Shown piece after piece: positions 10,395-19,409 of a stretch of DNA of 64,000 nucleotides. The number at the start of each line of letters is the position of its first letter. The stretch's first letter is position 1. The DNA lies in NCBI GenBank assembly GCA_035948415.1, contig DASZJD010000106.1, positions 1 to 64,000 on the forward strand, read 5' to 3'. This DNA comes from Acidimicrobiia bacterium (GTDB taxonomy: Bacteria > Actinomycetota > Acidimicrobiia > IMCC26256 > PALSA-555). The position numbers and the translations under genes were made by a program. The notes under the pieces are model-generated. The model ran no database searches. It had not been told where the DNA came from and saw only the letters and a list, made by a program, of their open reading frames with translations.

Positions 10395-10400
10395 ATTGTA
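10395..10400 (-). promoter_or_regulatory. Leaderless-type -10 box of recO
   Basis: TACAAT, a near-consensus -10 in a very GC-rich background, is 6 nt before the GTG at 10388. No ribosome site lies between. Confidence 0.55.
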
Positions 10401-10427
10401 ACTACGTGGGTGTCATTCGCGGGTGGG

Positions 10428-11153
10428 TCACTCCTCGATGGCGCCGAAGCGGCGCTCCCGCCCCTGGTACTCGGCGATGGCGGCGAAGAGGTCCTCGCGG
10501 CGGAAGTCGGGCCAGAGCACGTCGGTGAAGACCAGCTCGGCGTAGGCGAGCTGCCAGAGCAGGAAGTTCGAGATCCGGTACTCGCCCGACGTGCGCACGA
10601 GCAGGTCCGGGTCGGGCATGTCGGGCGCGTAGAGATGGCGGGCCAGGGCCCGCTCGTTGATCCGCGACGGGGCCAGCCGGCCGTCGGCCACCTCGGCGGC
10701 GATCGCCCGGGCGGCGTCGAGCAGCTCGGCGCGGCCGCCGTAGTTGAACGCGAACGTGAGCGTCATGCGCCGGTTGCGCGCGGTCATGGCCTCGGTGTCC
10801 ATGATGTGGCGACGGACCCGCTGCGGGACGCGACCACCCCGCCGGCCGATGAACCGCACCCGAACCCCGCGCTGGTCGAGGTCGTCGCGGCGCCGCAGCA
10901 GCAGCGATTCGTTGAAGCGCATCAGGAACTGCACCTCGTCGAGCGGGCGCCGCCAGTTCTCGGTCGAGAACGCGAACACGGTGAGCCACGGCAGCCCGAT
11001 CTCGAGCCCGCCTTCGACGGTGTCGAAGAGGGCTTCTTCGCCGGCGGCGTGACCGTCGGTGCGCTTCAGGCCGCGCCGCCGGGCCCACCGGCCGTTGCCG
11101 TCCATGACGATGGCGACGTGGCGGGGCACGCGGCGGCGGTCGATGGGTTCCAC
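10428..11153 (-). CDS. uppS: Isoprenyl transferase (undecaprenyl/decaprenyl diphosphate synthase)
   Basis: cis-Prenyltransferase that builds the polyprenyl lipid carrier for cell-wall synthesis; 241 aa. The catalytic Asp18 lies in VAIVMDGNGRWA; further family marks are FAFSTENW, the FAFNYGGRAE stretch and the terminal RTSGEYRISNFLLWQ block with FTDVLWPDF. GTG start at 11153, with TAGCGT 8 nt upstream. Divergent from the diacylglycerol-kinase-like gene across a 56-bp gap. Confidence 0.94.
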   Translation of the reverse strand: MEPIDRRRVPRHVAIVMDGNGRWARRRGLKRTDGHAAGEEALFDTVEGGLEIGLPWLTVFAFSTENWRRPLDEVQFLMRFNESLLLRRRDDLDQRGVRVRFIGRRGGRVPQRVRRHIMDTEAMTARNRRMTLTFAFNYGGRAELLDAARAIAAEVADGRLAPSRINERALARHLYAPDMPDPDLLVRTSGEYRISNFLLWQLAYAELVFTDVLWPDFRREDLFAAIAEYQGRERRFGAIEE

Positions 11154-11161
11154 GCACGCGC

Positions 11162-11167
11162 ACGCTA
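11162..11167 (-). promoter_or_regulatory. Putative -10 box of uppS
   Basis: TAGCGT, 8 nt before the uppS GTG. It sits in the 56-bp divergent gap, back to back with the box for the opposite gene. Confidence 0.35.
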
Positions 11168-11194
11168 CCGCCCGGGTTCGCGCGCGCCCGCCGG

Positions 11195-11200
11195 TACCAT
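11195..11200 (+). promoter_or_regulatory. Putative -10 box of the diacylglycerol-kinase-like gene
   Basis: TACCAT, 9 nt before ATG 11210; short leader or leaderless. Shares the divergent gap with the uppS box. Confidence 0.35.
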
Positions 11201-11209
11201 CCCCAGCCG

Positions 11210-12121
11210 ATGCGCTGGACCGCGGTCCTCAACCCGGCCGCGGGGCGAGGGCGGACCCTGCGGCTGCGGGGCGCCATCGAGGCCGCGCTGTCGCCCCGTG
11301 GAATCGCGGTGGAGGTGCCCGCGAGCGCGGCGGCGACCGTCGACGCCGCGGCCGCGGCGTTCGGGCGCGGCGAGGGCGTGATCGTGTGCGGCGGCGACGG
11401 GACGGTCGCGGCCGTCGCCGGCGTCGCCGCGACGTGCGGCGGGACGGTCGCGGTGGTCCCGACCGGGGCCGGGAACGACTTCGCCCGTCACCTCGGGATC
11501 GCGTCACGGCGGCCGCTCGACGCCGTGGCGCTCCTCGACTCGGGTCGGGTGGCGCGCTGCGACCTGGGACGGGCGACGGTGGCCGACGGCGCCGTGGCGT
11601 GGTTCACGACGGTCGCGAACGTCGGGTTCGACGGCGAGGCGAACCGTTGGGCCAACGGGGTGCGGTGGGCGACCGGCACGCCGCTCTACGTCCTGGCACT
11701 GCTCCGCACGCTGGCGACGTACCGCCCGGTGCCGCTCCTCGTCGCGGTGGACGGCGAGGCGCGCGAGGTGGAGGCGTGGCTGGCCGCGGTGGCGAACGGC
11801 CGCTACTACGCGGGCGGCATGATGATCGCGCCCGGCGCCGAGGTCGACGACGGCTGCCTCGACGTGTGCGTGGTCGGCCCCGTGTCCCGGGCCGAGTTCC
11901 TGCTCCGCTTCCCCCGCGTGTTCCGCGGCACCCACACCGCCGTCCCCGAGGTGGAAACGGGGCGAGGGCGAGTGGTCGAGCTCGATGCCGCCGGGGCCGG
12001 CCCGAGGCTGCAGCTGTGGGCGAGCGGCGAGCTCGTGGGCCCGTTGCCGGCGCGCCTCGAGGCCCGGCCGGGCGCGCTCCGGGTCCTGGTCCCGGACCGC
12101 GCGCCCGTCACTGCGCGGTGA
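11210..12121 (+). CDS. Diacylglycerol/lipid kinase family protein
   Basis: 303 aa. DAGK catalytic domain with the nucleotide-binding GGDGT at residues 61-65, an LNPAAGRG-type start and the PTGAGNDFARH motif. The C-terminal half is the beta-rich domain usual in YegS/DgkB-like kinases. Substrate (diacylglycerol, sphingoid base or another lipid) cannot be told from sequence. Monocistronic, divergent from uppS. Its last 14 bp overlap the 3' end of the convergent cupredoxin gene. Confidence 0.88.
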   Translation: MRWTAVLNPAAGRGRTLRLRGAIEAALSPRGIAVEVPASAAATVDAAAAAFGRGEGVIVCGGDGTVAAVAGVAATCGGTVAVVPTGAGNDFARHLGIASRRPLDAVALLDSGRVARCDLGRATVADGAVAWFTTVANVGFDGEANRWANGVRWATGTPLYVLALLRTLATYRPVPLLVAVDGEAREVEAWLAAVANGRYYAGGMMIAPGAEVDDGCLDVCVVGPVSRAEFLLRFPRVFRGTHTAVPEVETGRGRVVELDAAGAGPRLQLWASGELVGPLPARLEARPGALRVLVPDRAPVTAR

Positions 12122-12881
12122 GGGTGGCCACCATGCCCGCGGCCCGGTGGCCGGGGATGGTGCAGAAGATCGTGTAGGTCGTCCCGGCCTTGAGGAGGAC
12201 CTTGTTCGTGACGGTCCCGTTCGGCGGGACGCTGAGCAGGAAGGTCGGTGGTCCGGGGGGGTCGAAGGCCAGGGTGTGGTTCCCGTCCTTGCTGACGTAG
12301 TTGATCTGCACCACGCCCGCCTGCACCGTGAACGCCTTCGACTGGAAGTTCAGGGTCCCCAGCGCGTCGACCTCGAGCGTCGCGACCGGCGGGCCCTTCG
12401 GGGGCACGTAGCCCGACGGGCCGCCCTTCGTCTCGACGCTGGCCGGCGCCGCGACGAGCCCGGCGCTGATGACGACGAGGAGCGCGGCCGACACCATCAT
12501 CACGATCGTGGAGGTGCGCAGCCTCGGCGCCGCCGAGATGGCCGCGGCGCCGCCGAGGATGAGGACGATGAGCGCGACGCCGAGGACGATCGCGCCGGTC
12601 GACCCGGCGGCGAGGAAGATCCGGGAGACGTTGAGGACGAACACCGCGATCGCGACCGCGGCGCCGAGGGGGAGCAGCACCGGCAGGAGGAGCCGGGTCC
12701 GGCGCAGCTCGCGCAGGGGGTCGGGGCCGGCCGGGAGCGCGGCGGGCTCCGGCGCCTCGCTCGCGGGGGCCTCGACGTGCTCGCCCTCGGTCGGCTCCCC
12801 GGCGTCGACGGCCAGCGCCGACGGCTGCTCCCCCGGCGGGCCTTCCGGGGCCTCGCCGCTGGTCGCCTCGTCGTCCGCCAC
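12108..12881 (-). CDS. Membrane-anchored cupredoxin-like protein
   Basis: 257 aa. An acidic Pro/Ala-rich N-terminus is followed by three membrane segments (about 63-85, 95-117, 125-147) and an exported cupredoxin-type domain. The likely copper ligands are the His in DGNHTLAF and the Cys, His and Met in the C-terminal CTIPGHRAAGM block. Last gene of the oxidase operon, 7 bp after ctaG, so a role in copper delivery to the oxidase or in electron transfer is plausible but inferred. ATG start at 12881. Its stop overlaps the end of the convergent kinase gene. Confidence 0.75.
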   Translation of the reverse strand: MADDEATSGEAPEGPPGEQPSALAVDAGEPTEGEHVEAPASEAPEPAALPAGPDPLRELRRTRLLLPVLLPLGAAVAIAVFVLNVSRIFLAAGSTGAIVLGVALIVLILGGAAAISAAPRLRTSTIVMMVSAALLVVISAGLVAAPASVETKGGPSGYVPPKGPPVATLEVDALGTLNFQSKAFTVQAGVVQINYVSKDGNHTLAFDPPGPPTFLLSVPPNGTVTNKVLLKAGTTYTIFCTIPGHRAAGMVATLTAQ

Positions 12882-12888
12882 TACGTCG

Positions 12889-13743
12889 TCACCGTCCCAT
12901 GCGCTCGAGCTCGCGGGCGAGCTCCCGGCGGAGCCGCGGGTGCTGCGCCCGCTCCTCCTCGGCCGCCCAGACGAAGAAGGTTACGGCGATGAGGCTCCAG
13001 AGCAGGATCCCGGCTCCGATCTTCATGATCAGCCCGGCGACCTGTTGGTCCTGGAGGCTCGACAGGCCCCAGATGCTGGCCCGGTGCGCGTAGTAGCGGT
13101 ACAGCACCGTGGTCCCGAAGGTCAGGAAGGAGGCGGGGACGGTCGGCACGATCGACTGGAGGAAGAGATAGGCCATCCGCGATACCGGCGCCAGCCGCGG
13201 GATCTCGGGGAGCGGGCTCAGGACCGGCATCCAGACCAGCAGGGACGTCACGAAGATCATGGCGTGCACGAGGAAGTGGAGCCCGGCGTTGTGGAGGCTG
13301 GCGTCGACGACCGCGGGCCAGTGGGTGAGGACGAGCACGACGTTGAAGACGACGAGCGCGGGGAGGAAGCGCGCCAGCCGCCGGACGACCCGGAAGCGCC
13401 GGCTCGGCGGCCCGAGCAGCCACCGCAGCAGCCACGCCGGCGTCCCGAGCAGCAGCAGCGGCGCCGCGACCATCGAGAGCACCAGGTGCTGGACCATGTG
13501 CACGCTGTACGTGGACTGCTCGGCGACGTCGTGGATCGGCCAGTCGGCGGCGAGCCACAGCGCCACGAGGCCGAGGCACCAGCTCGTGACCTGGAGCCGG
13601 CTCACGGCCGGCGCGCCCGCCACCGCGAACCGGGGTCCGAGCCGCACGACCGCGATTGCGTAGCCGGCGCCGAAGGCGGCCACGAGGAGCCAGGTGTCGG
13701 GATGCGGTGACCACGCCGGGATGTGGGCGAGGGCGACCGTCAT
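12889..13743 (-). CDS. ctaG: CtaG-family cytochrome c oxidase assembly protein
   Basis: 284-aa polytopic membrane protein of the caa3_CtaG family, needed for oxidase copper-centre assembly in the Bacillus prototype. Seven predicted membrane segments; conserved family marks are HMVQHLVLSMVAAPLLLLG-type helix, LTHWP, and the HFLVHAMIF helix with its His pair. It is not homologous to Cox11, which shares the ctaG name. Starts 1 bp after the ctaF stop; translationally close to the rest of the operon. Confidence 0.88.
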   Translation of the reverse strand: MTVALAHIPAWSPHPDTWLLVAAFGAGYAIAVVRLGPRFAVAGAPAVSRLQVTSWCLGLVALWLAADWPIHDVAEQSTYSVHMVQHLVLSMVAAPLLLLGTPAWLLRWLLGPPSRRFRVVRRLARFLPALVVFNVVLVLTHWPAVVDASLHNAGLHFLVHAMIFVTSLLVWMPVLSPLPEIPRLAPVSRMAYLFLQSIVPTVPASFLTFGTTVLYRYYAHRASIWGLSSLQDQQVAGLIMKIGAGILLWSLIAVTFFVWAAEEERAQHPRLRRELARELERMGR

Positions 13744-13744
13744 G

Positions 13745-14128
13745 TCAGGAGAAGATCTGCAGGCTCGTCAGGACGACGAGGAAGAGCAGGACCGCGGCCG
13801 CGATCCCGAGCACGAAGAAGCGGGCGAAGATCGGGCGGTCGGTTCGCAGGTGCATGTACCAGGAGGCGACGATCCCGAACTTCAGCACCGCGAAGATGAG
13901 CAGCAGCGGGATGATGACGGCGTTGGTGACGTCGCCCTGCAGGTAGTAGAGGCTGACCTCGGCGGCGGTGATGGCGCAGAGGATCACCGCGACCAGGACG
14001 TACTGGGGCGGCGACGGGTGAGGGCGGACCTCGCCGGGCAGGAGCCGCGGTGCCGGCTCGACCGCGGCGCCGGTGGCGGCCGTCGCCACCTCGGCGGCGG
14101 TGTCGTCTCGAAGGATGATGTCGCTCAC
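13745..14128 (-). CDS. ctaF: Cytochrome c oxidase subunit IV
   Basis: 127 aa with three membrane segments (about 43-62, 70-92, 102-124) separated by short loops, and the WYMHL motif after helix 2 typical of prokaryotic subunit IV. The soluble N-terminus is longer than usual. GTG start at 14128 follows a GAGGAG ribosome site. Lies between ctaE and ctaG in the oxidase operon. Confidence 0.85.
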   Translation of the reverse strand: MSDIILRDDTAAEVATAATGAAVEPAPRLLPGEVRPHPSPPQYVLVAVILCAITAAEVSLYYLQGDVTNAVIIPLLLIFAVLKFGIVASWYMHLRTDRPIFARFFVLGIAAAVLLFLVVLTSLQIFS

Positions 14129-14144
14129 CGGGGCTCCTCGGCGC

Positions 14145-14789
14145 CTACTTGGCCTGGGGGATCAGGTACACGACGGTGAAGATCACGATCCACACGACGT
14201 CCACGAAGTGCCAGTAGAGCCCGGCCACCTCGACCTTCTCGGCGTCCCCGGCTCGGAGCCGGCCCTGACTGGCGAGCCCCCAGAGCGAGAGCAGCCAGAT
14301 GATGCCGATCGTGACGTGGGCGCCGTGGAACCCGGTCAGGACGAAGAACGTCGACCCGAAGAGGTTGGTGTCGAGGGCCAGGCCCTTGCGGGCGAACTCG
14401 GTGAACTCGAAGATCTGGCCCCCGATGAAGACTCCGCCGAGCAGGGCCGTGCTCAGGAGCCAGATCCGCAGCCGGCGCTGGTCGTTGCGCTGGATGGCCG
14501 CGAGCGCGAGCACCATCGTGAGGCTGCTCATGAGCAGCACGAACGAGGACACCGACGTGAACGGGATGCTGTACACCTTCGCCGGCGTCGGTCCGGTCTG
14601 GTGCCGGCCCCGGTAGAGGAGGTAGGCGCTGATGAAGGCGCCGAAGAAGAGGCAGTCCGACGACAGGAACAGCCAGATCGCGAGCTTGGTGTTCGAGGTG
14701 CCGGTGGAGGTCGCCGGGTGCTCCGCGTGACCGCCGGCCTCCGGCGGGGCCACGACGTCCGGACCCGGGGCCTGGTCGACGGTGGCCAT
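14145..14789 (-). CDS. ctaE: Cytochrome c oxidase subunit III
   Basis: 214 aa, five membrane segments in the short five-helix form. Family marks: WLFLSSDCLFFGAF at the first helix, the FEF motif after helix 3, the GFHGAHVTIG stretch, and WHFVDVVWI in the last helix. Its ATG overlaps the ctaD stop as TGATG, a coupled start. The longer frame upstream belongs to an antisense-free shadow of ctaD and is not used. Confidence 0.95.
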   Translation of the reverse strand: MATVDQAPGPDVVAPPEAGGHAEHPATSTGTSNTKLAIWLFLSSDCLFFGAFISAYLLYRGRHQTGPTPAKVYSIPFTSVSSFVLLMSSLTMVLALAAIQRNDQRRLRIWLLSTALLGGVFIGGQIFEFTEFARKGLALDTNLFGSTFFVLTGFHGAHVTIGIIWLLSLWGLASQGRLRAGDAEKVEVAGLYWHFVDVVWIVIFTVVYLIPQAK

Positions 14790-16720
14790 CAGTGCGGCTC
14801 CTCGGCCGTCGGCGGCTCGATGCCCCAGGCGTAGACCCCGAACGCGACCACGAGCGCGCCCGCCGCCAGGAGGGCGAACGCCCAGGTGTAGTGGTGGAAG
14901 ACGGCGGCGTAGCCGAGCGGCACGATGCCGAGGGCGGCGACGAAGGGGAAGAAGGACGGGGACGGCATGTGGATCGGGTGCGGCGGCGCGGCGGCGGCAC
15001 GGGTGGCCGCCGGCGTGTCGGCGCCGCCGCTCGGCAGGGCGACGAGCATCCCCTCGTCGTCCTCGACGTACTTGTGGCGCCAGAAGTCGTCGCGGGCCTC
15101 GATCTGGGGGATCTCGGCGAAGTTGTACTCGGGTGGCGGCGAGGTCGTCGTCCACTCGATCGTCCGCGCGTCCCACGGGTCGTTCCCCGCGAGCTTCCCC
15201 CGGCGGTGCGACACGATCGCGTTCACGATGAAGAGCAGGACGGACACGGCGATGACGAACCCGCCGACCGTCGCGAGGAAGTTCAGCGTGTCCCAGCCGA
15301 GGCCGGAGTCGTAGCGGTAGGTGCGTCGCGGCATGCCGTAGATGCCGAGCAGGTGCATCGGGAAGAACGTGAGGTTGAACCCGATGAGCATGGTCCAGAA
15401 GTTCCACTTGCCGAGCCGCTCGTTCAGCATCCGACCGAAGACCTTCGGAAACCAGTAGTAGAAGCCGGCGAAGAGCCCGAAGACGAGACCGCCGAACAGC
15501 ACGTAGTGGAAGTGGGCGACCACGAAGTACGAGTCGTGCTGCTGGGTGTCGGCCGGCACGACGGCCAGGCTCACGCCCGAGAGGCCGCCGATGGTGAACA
15601 TGGCGATGAACCCGAGCGAGAAGAGCATCGCCGTGGTCAGCTGGATCGTGCCCTTGTAGATGGTGCCGAGCCAGTTGAAGATCTTCACCCCGGTGGGGAT
15701 GGCGATGAGCATGGTCGAGAGGCTGAACGCCGACACCGCGACCGGGCCGAGCCCGGTCGTGAACATGTGGTGCGCCCACACGCCCCAGCCGAGGAACCCG
15801 ATGGCGATGCCGGAGAACACGACCACCGGGTACCCGAACAGCGGCTTGCGCGAGAACACGGGCAGCGTCTCGGAGACGATGCCCATCCCGGGCAGGATCA
15901 GGATGTAGACCTCCGGGTGCCCGAAGAGCCAGAACAGGTGCTGGTACAGCAGCGGGTCGCCGCCCTTGGCGGCCAGGAAGAAGGACGTCCCGAAGTTCCG
16001 GTCGAAGAACACCATGATCAACGCCACGGTGATGATCGGCATGGCGAACAGGGTGAGGAACATCGTCACGAGCATCATCCACACGAACACCGGCATGCGC
16101 ATGAGGGTCATCCCGGGCGCGCGCAGGTTCAGGATCGTGACGATGAGGTTGATGGCCGACGTCGTCGACGCGATGCCGAGCATGACGATGCCGACGGTCC
16201 AGAAGTCGGGACCACGACCGGGGAGGGCACCGAGCCCGAGCGGGGTGCTGGTGAGCGGCGTGTAGCCGAACCAGCCGCCGTTCGGGGCCCCGCCGAGCAG
16301 GAAGCTCGAGTAGAGGAAGAGCCCGCCGAAGGCGAACAGCCAGTACCCGAAGGCGTTGAGCCGCGGGAACGCCACGTCGCGGGCGCCGATCATGAGCGGG
16401 ATGAAGTAGTTGGCGAACGCGATCGACAGCGGCATGCCGAGCAGGAACACCATCGTCGTGCCGTGCATCGTGAACAGCTGGTTGTACTGCGAGGCGGTGA
16501 GCACGGTGCCGTTGGGCTGGGCGAGCTGCAGGCGGATGAACAGCGCCTCGATCCCGCCGGCGCAGAAGAAGACGAGGGCGGTGGCCCCGTACATGATCCC
16601 GATCTTCTTGTGGTCGACGGTGGTGAACCACGACCAGAACCCGGTGGTGGACCGGGGCCGGCGGAGGAGGACCGGCGCGCGGGCCGGGACGGGCGCCAGG
16701 GTCTCCGTGGCGGTCGTCAT
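14789..16720 (-). CDS. ctaD: Cytochrome c oxidase subunit I
   Basis: 643-aa catalytic subunit of the aa3-type oxidase. Twelve core helices with the CuB His and cross-linked Tyr in HPEVYIL, the following His pair in WAHHMF, haem ligands in FTMHGTTM and in VVAHFHYV. After about residue 565 there is a loop and an extra C-terminal pair of helices beyond the core, as in several actinobacterial CtaD proteins. Starts ATG 16720 just after ctaC. Confidence 0.97.
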   Translation of the reverse strand: MTTATETLAPVPARAPVLLRRPRSTTGFWSWFTTVDHKKIGIMYGATALVFFCAGGIEALFIRLQLAQPNGTVLTASQYNQLFTMHGTTMVFLLGMPLSIAFANYFIPLMIGARDVAFPRLNAFGYWLFAFGGLFLYSSFLLGGAPNGGWFGYTPLTSTPLGLGALPGRGPDFWTVGIVMLGIASTTSAINLIVTILNLRAPGMTLMRMPVFVWMMLVTMFLTLFAMPIITVALIMVFFDRNFGTSFFLAAKGGDPLLYQHLFWLFGHPEVYILILPGMGIVSETLPVFSRKPLFGYPVVVFSGIAIGFLGWGVWAHHMFTTGLGPVAVSAFSLSTMLIAIPTGVKIFNWLGTIYKGTIQLTTAMLFSLGFIAMFTIGGLSGVSLAVVPADTQQHDSYFVVAHFHYVLFGGLVFGLFAGFYYWFPKVFGRMLNERLGKWNFWTMLIGFNLTFFPMHLLGIYGMPRRTYRYDSGLGWDTLNFLATVGGFVIAVSVLLFIVNAIVSHRRGKLAGNDPWDARTIEWTTTSPPPEYNFAEIPQIEARDDFWRHKYVEDDEGMLVALPSGGADTPAATRAAAAPPHPIHMPSPSFFPFVAALGIVPLGYAAVFHHYTWAFALLAAGALVVAFGVYAWGIEPPTAEEPH

Positions 16721-16742
16721 CGGTCTCCCTCGGTTCCGGCGA

Positions 16743-17891
16743 TCACTGCAGCGACAGCAGGTAGTCGGCGATGGTCTCGGCCTGGGCGCGCGTCATGGTC
16801 GGGAGACCCTTCGGCGTGTTCAGGGTGAAGGACGGCATGCCCACGCAGGTGACGCCCGGGGTGCCCGGCGGACCGCGGCGACACTCGGCCGACTGCATCG
16901 GGATGAGGCCGGGCGCGTTCAGGATCCACTCGACGAGCTTGGCCTTCGTGAGCTGGAAGTAGCCGCTGGCGAAGGTGCCGCGGCTGGCGAGGTGGGTCAG
17001 GTTCGGCCCGTAGGTGCTGATGCTGGGGTTGGCGGTGGTGTGGCAGTTCGTGCACTGGAAGGTCCCGGTGAAGAGCTGCCCGGCGGACCCGGCGGCGGCG
17101 ACCGGCACCGCCGGGCCCTGGCGCTGCCCGGCGAGCCAGGCGTCGAAGTCGGCGGGCCGCTGGACGATGACTCGGAACCGCATGTTCGCGTGGCTGAGCC
17201 CGCAGTACTGCGCGCACTGCCCCTGGTAGGTGCCGGGGCTGTCGCTGCGGAGGGTGAGGTGGTTGGTGCGGCCGGGCACGACGTCCCGCTTGCCGGCGAG
17301 CTCGGGGACCCAGAAGGAGTGGATGACGTTGCAGCCCGGGCCGCCGTTGGCCCCGTAGGGCAGGGAGGGGTCGCAGGCTTGGAGGCTGAGGTCGACGTCC
17401 CGGCCGGTCGGGATGTGGAGCTCGTCGGCGGTGACCACGGCCGGCCGGCCGCTCGACCCGGGGTACTCGAACTCCCACCACCACTGCTTGCCGACGACGG
17501 TGACGGGCAGGGCGTCGCTCGGGGCGGCGGCGTCGGTCTGGAAGATGAGGCTGATGGTCGGCACGGCGATGACGGCGAGGATGACGGCCGGGATCATGGT
17601 CCAGGCGATCTCGACGGCCAGGTTGCCGTGGACCTGGCGGGGTTCGGCGTCGTGGCCCGGACGTCGGCGGTAGCGGACCGCGAGGTAGCAGACGGCCCCG
17701 ACCACGATGAGGCCGATCACGATGGCGACGCCCCAGATCGGCAGGATCAGGTTGTTGATGCGGTGGGCGTTGGTGCCGTGGGGGCTCACCGCGTTCTCGC
17801 GGTTCCGGGGTGAGCACGCAACGAGGGTCGCGGTGGCCGCGACGCCCAGGATCAGCCAGGCCCGCCCGCGGCGCCGGTTGCGGTTGGTCAT
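16743..17891 (-). CDS. ctaC: Cytochrome c oxidase subunit II with fused cytochrome c
   Basis: 382 aa from ATG 17891. Lipoprotein signal with lipobox Cys26 (LVAC), two membrane helices (about 46-72, 90-116), a periplasmic-side cupredoxin domain with the CuA site (CAQYCGLSHANM, where the usual Glu is Gln) and WWWEFEY, then a C-terminal cytochrome c domain with CTNCH and a distal Met. This is the caa3-like layout in which electrons enter through the fused haem. First gene of ctaC-D-E-F-G; a sigma-70-like promoter lies 74 nt upstream. The ORF extends further 5' but without signal-peptide logic. Confidence 0.95.
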   Translation of the reverse strand: MTNRNRRRGRAWLILGVAATATLVACSPRNRENAVSPHGTNAHRINNLILPIWGVAIVIGLIVVGAVCYLAVRYRRRPGHDAEPRQVHGNLAVEIAWTMIPAVILAVIAVPTISLIFQTDAAAPSDALPVTVVGKQWWWEFEYPGSSGRPAVVTADELHIPTGRDVDLSLQACDPSLPYGANGGPGCNVIHSFWVPELAGKRDVVPGRTNHLTLRSDSPGTYQGQCAQYCGLSHANMRFRVIVQRPADFDAWLAGQRQGPAVPVAAAGSAGQLFTGTFQCTNCHTTANPSISTYGPNLTHLASRGTFASGYFQLTKAKLVEWILNAPGLIPMQSAECRRGPPGTPGVTCVGMPSFTLNTPKGLPTMTRAQAETIADYLLSLQ

Positions 17892-17964
17892 GTGCGGTGG
17901 TGACGCTTCCCTGGGCTGCGGCTGGGCTCGGGCGTGGGCGCCAGTGCGGCTCCCCCGCGCGCAA

Positions 17965-17993
17965 TCTATCGCTGGGCGTTCTCGGACCGGCAA
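17965..17993 (-). promoter_or_regulatory. Putative sigma-70 promoter of the oxidase operon
   Basis: TTGCCG (17988-17993), 17 nt, then GATAGA (17965-17970), 74 nt before the ctaC ATG. It stands out in the 216-bp gap 17892-18107, which holds no gene. The long leader contrasts with the leaderless starts elsewhere. Confidence 0.45.
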
Positions 17994-18107
17994 CTCGTGT
18001 TCCGCGTCGCGGCTGGTCAGAGGCCCCGCCGGCCGAGGGGGTGGCGGCGGCGGGCGGGCGCCGCCAGGGCGGCGGCGGGCCGACCCGGATCGGGACCGCC
18101 GGCACGC

Positions 18108-19409
18108 TCAGGCGGGTGGCGCGTCGCCGACGCGGGCGGCCTCGGTGTCGCCGGCGGCCGGCTTCGGGGGGGTGATGCGGACCGACACGATGCGGCGCCC
18201 CTGCACGCGCTCGGTCCGGAACTCGAGGTCCTGGAAGCGGACCCGCTCCCCCTCGAAGGGGACGTGGCCGAGCAGGTTGAAGACGAGGCCGCCGACCGTG
18301 TCCCACTCGGTGTCGGGCAGCTCGACGCCGAGGGCCTCGCTCACGTCGTCGATGGGGGTGCGGCCGGGCACCCGCAGCGAGCCGTCGGGCAGCCGCTCGA
18401 CGCCGGGCTCCTCGACGTCGTACTCGTCGGTGATCTCCCCCACGATCTCCTCGAGCAGGTCCTCGAGGGTGACGAGGCCGGCGGTGCCGCCGTACTCGTC
18501 GACGACGACCGCCATGTGGAACTGCTGGTTCTGCATCTCGCGGAGGAGCTCGGCGACCCGCTTCTGCTCGGGCACGAACACGGCGGGGCGCACCGCGGTG
18601 CGGACGGGGTCGCGGCCGCCGCCGGCGCGGGCTCGGTGCACGAGGTCCTTCAGGTAGACGAGGCCGACGATGTTGTCGGTCGTGCCCTCGTAGGCGGGGA
18701 TCCGCGAGTAGCCGCCGCCGATGGCCGCCTCGATCGCGTCCTCGATCGTGGCGTCGGCCTCGATGCCGACCATGTCGGGGCGGGGCACCATCACCTCCCG
18801 GACCACGGTGTCGCCGAACTCGAAGATCGAGTGGATGAGCTTGCGCTCCTCCCGCTCGATGACCTCCTCCTCGGCGGCGACGTCCGCCATCGTCCGGAGG
18901 TCCTCCTCGGTGACGAACGGGCCTTCCTTCAGGCCCCGTCCGGGGAGGAGCGCGTTCGAGAGCTGGATCAGCAGCCGCGACACGGCGCGCAACGGGGGGA
19001 AGTTCGTGATCGCGGACAGGAACCCGGACACGCGCAGGGCGGCGCGGTCGGTGTGCTGGATGGCGTACGTCTTCGGCGCGGCCTCGCCGATCACGAAGAA
19101 CAGCACCACCTGCACGACGAGGCCGAGGACGATCCCGAGGGGGCCGAACTGGCGCTCGAGCTCGATGCCGATGAGGCTGGCGCTCGTCAGCTGCGCGACG
19201 AGGACCAGCAGCAGCAGCGGGTTGATGGTCTGCTCGGGGTGCTCGAGCATCCGGGCCAGCCGGGCGGCGCCGCGGCGGCCCTCCTCCTCGAGGGAGAGGG
19301 CCCGGATGCGGTTCATGCGACTGAAGGCCATCTCGGAGAGCGCCAGGAGGATCGAGAACACGAAGAGCCCGGCGATGACCGCGACGAGGATCCAGTCGGT
19401 CGAGCTCAT
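18108..19409 (-). CDS. CNNM/CorC-type membrane protein with CBS domains
   Basis: 433 aa: a DUF21 (CNNM) membrane domain with about four helices (residues 1-170), two CBS domains (about 205-330) and a C-terminal CorC_HlyC domain (about 345-420). Homologues take part in Mg2+/Co2+ transport or efflux; they are often misnamed hemolysins. The ATG at 19409 overlaps the ybeY stop (ATGA). Last gene of phoH-ybeY-CNNM, a conserved actinobacterial order. Confidence 0.88.
   Translation of the reverse strand: MSSTDWILVAVIAGLFVFSILLALSEMAFSRMNRIRALSLEEEGRRGAARLARMLEHPEQTINPLLLLVLVAQLTSASLIGIELERQFGPLGIVLGLVVQVVLFFVIGEAAPKTYAIQHTDRAALRVSGFLSAITNFPPLRAVSRLLIQLSNALLPGRGLKEGPFVTEEDLRTMADVAAEEEVIEREERKLIHSIFEFGDTVVREVMVPRPDMVGIEADATIEDAIEAAIGGGYSRIPAYEGTTDNIVGLVYLKDLVHRARAGGGRDPVRTAVRPAVFVPEQKRVAELLREMQNQQFHMAVVVDEYGGTAGLVTLEDLLEEIVGEITDEYDVEEPGVERLPDGSLRVPGRTPIDDVSEALGVELPDTEWDTVGGLVFNLLGHVPFEGERVRFQDLEFRTERVQGRRIVSVRITPPKPAAGDTEAARVGDAPPA

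Noticed and set aside
14792-16828. 678-codon plus-strand ORF opposite ctaD
   Set aside because: Arg/Glu/His-rich shadow of a membrane-protein gene; ctaD is unmistakable.
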